NCBI GenBank assembly: GCA_024400895.1
Contig: JAKSMA010000099.1
Location: 1-8,429 of the forward strand
Direction of reading: 5' to 3'
DNA: 8,429 nt
Source: Muribaculaceae bacterium
Lineage (GTDB): Bacteria > Bacteroidota > Bacteroidia > Bacteroidales > Muribaculaceae
Part shown: positions 6,590 to 8,429 of the stretch, in pieces
Layout of the letters: each line of letters starts with the position of its first letter
How positions within the stretch are numbered: position 1 is the stretch's first letter
Program-made: the position numbers and the translations under genes
Notes under the pieces: model-generated
The model's database searches: none
The model's input: only the letters and a program-made list of their open reading frames with translations
What the model was told of the DNA's origin: nothing

Positions 6590-6819
6590 AGAAAGAGTGG
6601 CAGAAATAATTAGGCTGTGTCATAATTGAAGTTTTAGGGTGTTGCTCCCAAAACTTGTTGTAAACAGTTGTTTATATATTAATACAGCATCGCTTTTGAC
6701 CTATAAGTCTCAAATTACTTGTGTGTAATTAATCGGCGTTTTAGTATCTGTCTATATTTTGAAAAATACTGTATAAATTCCACGTTTTGTTGTGGGAAGT
6801 GGGGGTGACTATATATCCA
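6590..6819. other. AT-rich convergent spacer between the transporter and the sirtuin gene
   Basis: No coding region is supported. A bulged hairpin at 6629-6656 (AAGTTTT-A-GGG with CCCAAAACTT, 7-base loop) lies 40 bases after the transporter stop and is a weak terminator candidate, but no T-run follows. The sequence just before it, 6613-6628, starts GGCTGTGTCATAATTG and recalls the termini of some insertion sequences; no second copy is present in the window. A small imperfect palindrome (TTCCAC/GTGGGAA) lies at 6778-6798. No exact TAnnTTTG box was found on either strand. Confidence 0.5.
6629..6656 (+). terminator. Possible weak terminator hairpin after the transporter
   Basis: The ten base pairs AAGTTTT/AAAACTT plus GGG/CCC are interrupted by one bulged A (6636) and closed by a 7-base loop. 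It is placed sensibly, 40 bases past the stop at 6589. It lacks the downstream T-run of the other terminators in this window, so function is uncertain. Confidence 0.35.
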
Positions 6820-7806
6820 TTATGAATTATATAGGGCGAATATTGTGCCATGACTGCCTTCTCCATTATAATCTGCCGAAAGGGGGAATTGTCCACAAAG
6901 AAGACTTGCGGTATCTTCACTTAGAGTTTCATTTAGCTCCAATCGAAAACCATCTGGTGTTTGACGAATATCCCACACAGAATAATGGTTTGCCTCGACA
7001 ACTGTCATTATCGCGTCTTTCATTTGCCAGCCATCATACAATCCTGCCGCTGCATCACAAGGGACAAACAAATTTGTGTCATTGGAACTTTCATCTTCGT
7101 GAAGACAATCCCATTCGTCAAGGAAATCAAAAAGGTATCCCATGCCTTCTGTCGCCGGGAATTGAATATGTGCATAACCCAATTCTTTGCATACTGGCAT
7201 ATCCGAAGGATCAATTACAAACTTTTCTGCGTTTCGGGGCACATAATCCAACAAAAGAGCAGCAGGATAGACAACCAGCGAAGTACCAATCACGACAAAA
7301 ACATCGGCACGTCGGACGATGTCTGCCGCCTTTGTTATGTTCACAACATTCTCTCCAAACATCACGATATTGGGGCGCAATTGAGATCCATCACCAGCTT
7401 GATCACCAACATTCAAGGGCGTTGTCAATGGATATTCTTTCACATAAGCCTCATTATATCTATCTTCGGAAGCACAGACTTTAGTAAGTTCGCCATGCAA
7501 ATGCAAGATATTAGTGCTGCCTGCTTTTTCATGAAGGTTGTCAACATTCTGTGTGATAACACTGACTTTGAAATACTTCTCCAATTCGGCAACTAACTTA
7601 TGAGCACGATTGGGATTGACTTTTGATAAGTTCTCACGACGCATATTGTAGAAATCAAGACAGCGTTGGGGCTCATTTCTAAGACAGTCAAGGCTGGCAT
7701 AGTACTCAAATTCAGATTTTGTCCAAAGTCCATCTTTGCCACGGAATGTGCTTAGTCCACTTTCTGCACTAATTCCTGCACCTGTTAGAAAAACAATATG
7801 CTTCAT
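6820..7806 (-). CDS. Sir2-family NAD-dependent protein deacylase with C-terminal extension
   Basis: A 328-residue cytoplasmic protein. Residues 1-235 are a full sirtuin core that uses NAD+ to remove acyl groups from lysine: GAGIS at 9-13, STFRGKDGLW at 19-28, TQNVDNLH at 85-92, catalytic H104 in LHLHGE, RPNIVMFGE at 144-152, GTSLVVYPA at 174-182. F52-Y53-N54-M55-R56 carries the YxxR pair that in SIRT5 and CobB favours succinyl/malonyl-lysine. The zinc-binding module is degenerate: C111 is the only cysteine between H104 and the RPxIVMFGE block. Residues about 236-328 exceed the usual 230-250 residue length and match no domain I know. I chose the ATG at 7806, since MKHIVFLTGAGIS is a normal sirtuin start; the longer frame to 7935 would add Pro/Lys-rich sequence overlapping the neighbouring gene. 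GC in sampled blocks is about 40 percent, against about 52 in rsmD and the transporter. Confidence 0.88.
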   Translation of the reverse strand: MKHIVFLTGAGISAESGLSTFRGKDGLWTKSEFEYYASLDCLRNEPQRCLDFYNMRRENLSKVNPNRAHKLVAELEKYFKVSVITQNVDNLHEKAGSTNILHLHGELTKVCASEDRYNEAYVKEYPLTTPLNVGDQAGDGSQLRPNIVMFGENVVNITKAADIVRRADVFVVIGTSLVVYPAALLLDYVPRNAEKFVIDPSDMPVCKELGYAHIQFPATEGMGYLFDFLDEWDCLHEDESSNDTNLFVPCDAAAGLYDGWQMKDAIMTVVEANHYSVWDIRQTPDGFRLELNETLSEDTASLLCGQFPLSADYNGEGSHGTIFALYNS

Positions 7807-7877
7807 GTTCGTTAACGGGGTGTTAGTTTGATGATTTCTGCTTTTTTTATGTTTTTTTGATGGTGGCGAAGGGGGGA

Positions 7878-8192
7878 TTATTCGGATTTTATGAAATCGA
7901 ATGCGGCCACACCTGCCACTGTTATGCATGCACAAATCATGCCAGTTTGCATCAAGAGGTCGCGCACGGTAATCACATTGGCATTTTGAACTTTGTTGCT
8001 ATACCACATCCAGCATCCCAGTACCCCTATCAGCACGATGGCGTAGAGCATCACTTTCATCCATCTGGTGGAGTGACGCTTTTCGGGAAGGCGATTGAGC
8101 ACGCGCGGAGTGAACCATTCGTTCTCTTCTACTTGATGGCTGCCCTTTTTGAGCAATTCTGCCAATTGTATGTCTTCTTTAGTTCGTTTCAT
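7878..8192 (-). CDS. Small two-helix membrane protein, possibly DUF5056-like sigma partner
   Basis: A 104-residue protein. Residues 1-44 are soluble and charged (MKRTKEDIQLAELLKKG, then NEWFTPRVLNRLPEK at 24-38). Two hydrophobic helices follow at about 45-65 and 79-99, joined by a short polar loop. The N-terminal pattern of a short helix plus xWFTxRVLxRLP recalls small Bacteroidota proteins (DUF5056 type, from memory) encoded directly after ECF sigma genes. The start lies 25 bases after the sigma stop, so co-transcription is likely. By position and topology it could hold the sigma factor at the membrane as an anti-sigma factor, but no zinc-binding HxxxCxxC motif or recognised anti-sigma domain is visible, so this is inference. 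No Shine-Dalgarno sequence is seen. Confidence 0.7.
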   Translation of the reverse strand: MKRTKEDIQLAELLKKGSHQVEENEWFTPRVLNRLPEKRHSTRWMKVMLYAIVLIGVLGCWMWYSNKVQNANVITVRDLLMQTGMICACITVAGVAAFDFIKSE

Positions 8193-8217
8193 CGTGTTGA
8201 ATATTTGATATGAGTAT

Positions 8218-8429
8218 TTAGTGCTGATATTTGATTACTTCACGCATTTTCTCTTTAGCGCGGTGGAGGTTTGATTTCACGGTGCCTTCCGGCAATCCGG
8301 TGATGGATACGATTTTCTTCAGCGGCAGGTCGTCGATATAGAAGAGTGTGATTACAGTTCGTTCCACAGGGTTGAGTGCTCGCATGGCGGACTGCACACC
8401 CATTTGGGCTTCAGTGCTTTCGCTCGATT
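8218..8429 (-). CDS. RNA polymerase sigma-70 family (ECF-like) factor, C-terminal part
   Basis: Only the last 69 residues are in the window; the frame stays open to the right edge, so the true start lies beyond 8429 and the internal Met codon at 8403 is not the start. The visible part is sigma region 4: ALNPVERTVITLFYIDDLP, then the helix-turn-helix KIVSITGLPEGTVKSNLHRA, then a basic KEKMREVIKYQH end. This binds the -35 (here -33) promoter element. The short tail directly after region 4 fits an ECF factor. It is the first visible gene of a minus-strand operon with the membrane protein and perhaps the sirtuin. The regulon cannot be inferred. Confidence 0.9.
   Translation of the reverse strand, partial: SSESTEAQMGVQSAMRALNPVERTVITLFYIDDLPLKKIVSITGLPEGTVKSNLHRAKEKMREVIKYQH

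Noticed and set aside
6792..7596. Two long plus-strand open frames antisense to the sirtuin gene
   Set aside because: They lie fully opposite the conserved Sir2 motifs, overlap each other, have unnatural His/Ile/Cys-rich products and no recognisable domain.
7807..7935. 43-residue N-terminal extension of the sirtuin frame
   Set aside because: The extension is Pro/Ser/Lys-rich, overlaps the end of the membrane protein gene in another frame, and MKHIVFLTGAGIS is a normal sirtuin start.
1..8429. CRISPR array, tRNA, rRNA, riboswitch or defence system
   Set aside because: No regularly spaced repeats, cloverleaf, conserved riboswitch core or defence-gene motifs were seen on either strand. The sirtuin is a single-domain deacylase-like protein with no neighbouring effector to suggest a defence role.

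Overview
The window looks like chromosomal DNA of a member of the Bacteroidota, most likely order Bacteroidales (Prevotella or a close relative). The evidence is a PorQ-family type IX secretion protein, a DUF3822-rsmD gene pair, a BspA-like leucine-rich-repeat surface protein with a dockerin-type tail, a secreted protein with a TonB C-terminal domain, starts without Shine-Dalgarno sequences, and several good matches to the Bacteroidota promoter (TTTG or TTG, about 19-20 bases, then TAnnTTTG). Genus assignment is inference.

Layout, left to right. 1-186 has no gene but holds a strong terminator hairpin for porQ. porQ (187-1224, minus) diverges from a TonB-C-domain gene (1478-1945, plus). That gene ends in a compact terminator whose T-run runs into the promoter of a 553-residue BspA-like protein with two calcium-loop dockerin repeats at its C-terminus (2072-3733, plus). 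A long hairpin (3791-3847) separates it from the convergent pair DUF3822-rsmD (5255 to 3862, minus), whose reading frames overlap by 10 bases. A 131-base spacer with two divergent promoters leads to a 12-helix MFS transporter (5387-6589, plus); its promoter sits so close to the ATG that its mRNA may be almost leaderless. An AT-rich 230-base spacer follows. Then three minus-strand genes read towards it: a sigma-70-family (ECF-like) factor cut off by the window edge (8218-8429), a small two-helix membrane protein that may be its regulator (7878-8192), and a Sir2-family NAD-dependent deacylase with an unusual C-terminal extension (6820-7806).

Most genes are independent units rather than one pathway. 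The coherent pieces are the translationally coupled DUF3822-rsmD pair (ribosomal RNA methylation plus an ASKHA-like protein of unknown role) and the sigma factor with its putative membrane partner. Several products belong to the cell envelope: PorQ, the TonB-C protein, the BspA-like protein and the transporter. I see no CRISPR array, tRNA, rRNA, intact mobile element or clearly new multi-gene system. The least ordinary items are the extended, zinc-cysteine-poor sirtuin beside a sigma operon, the dockerin-tailed LRR protein, and the near-leaderless transporter promoter.
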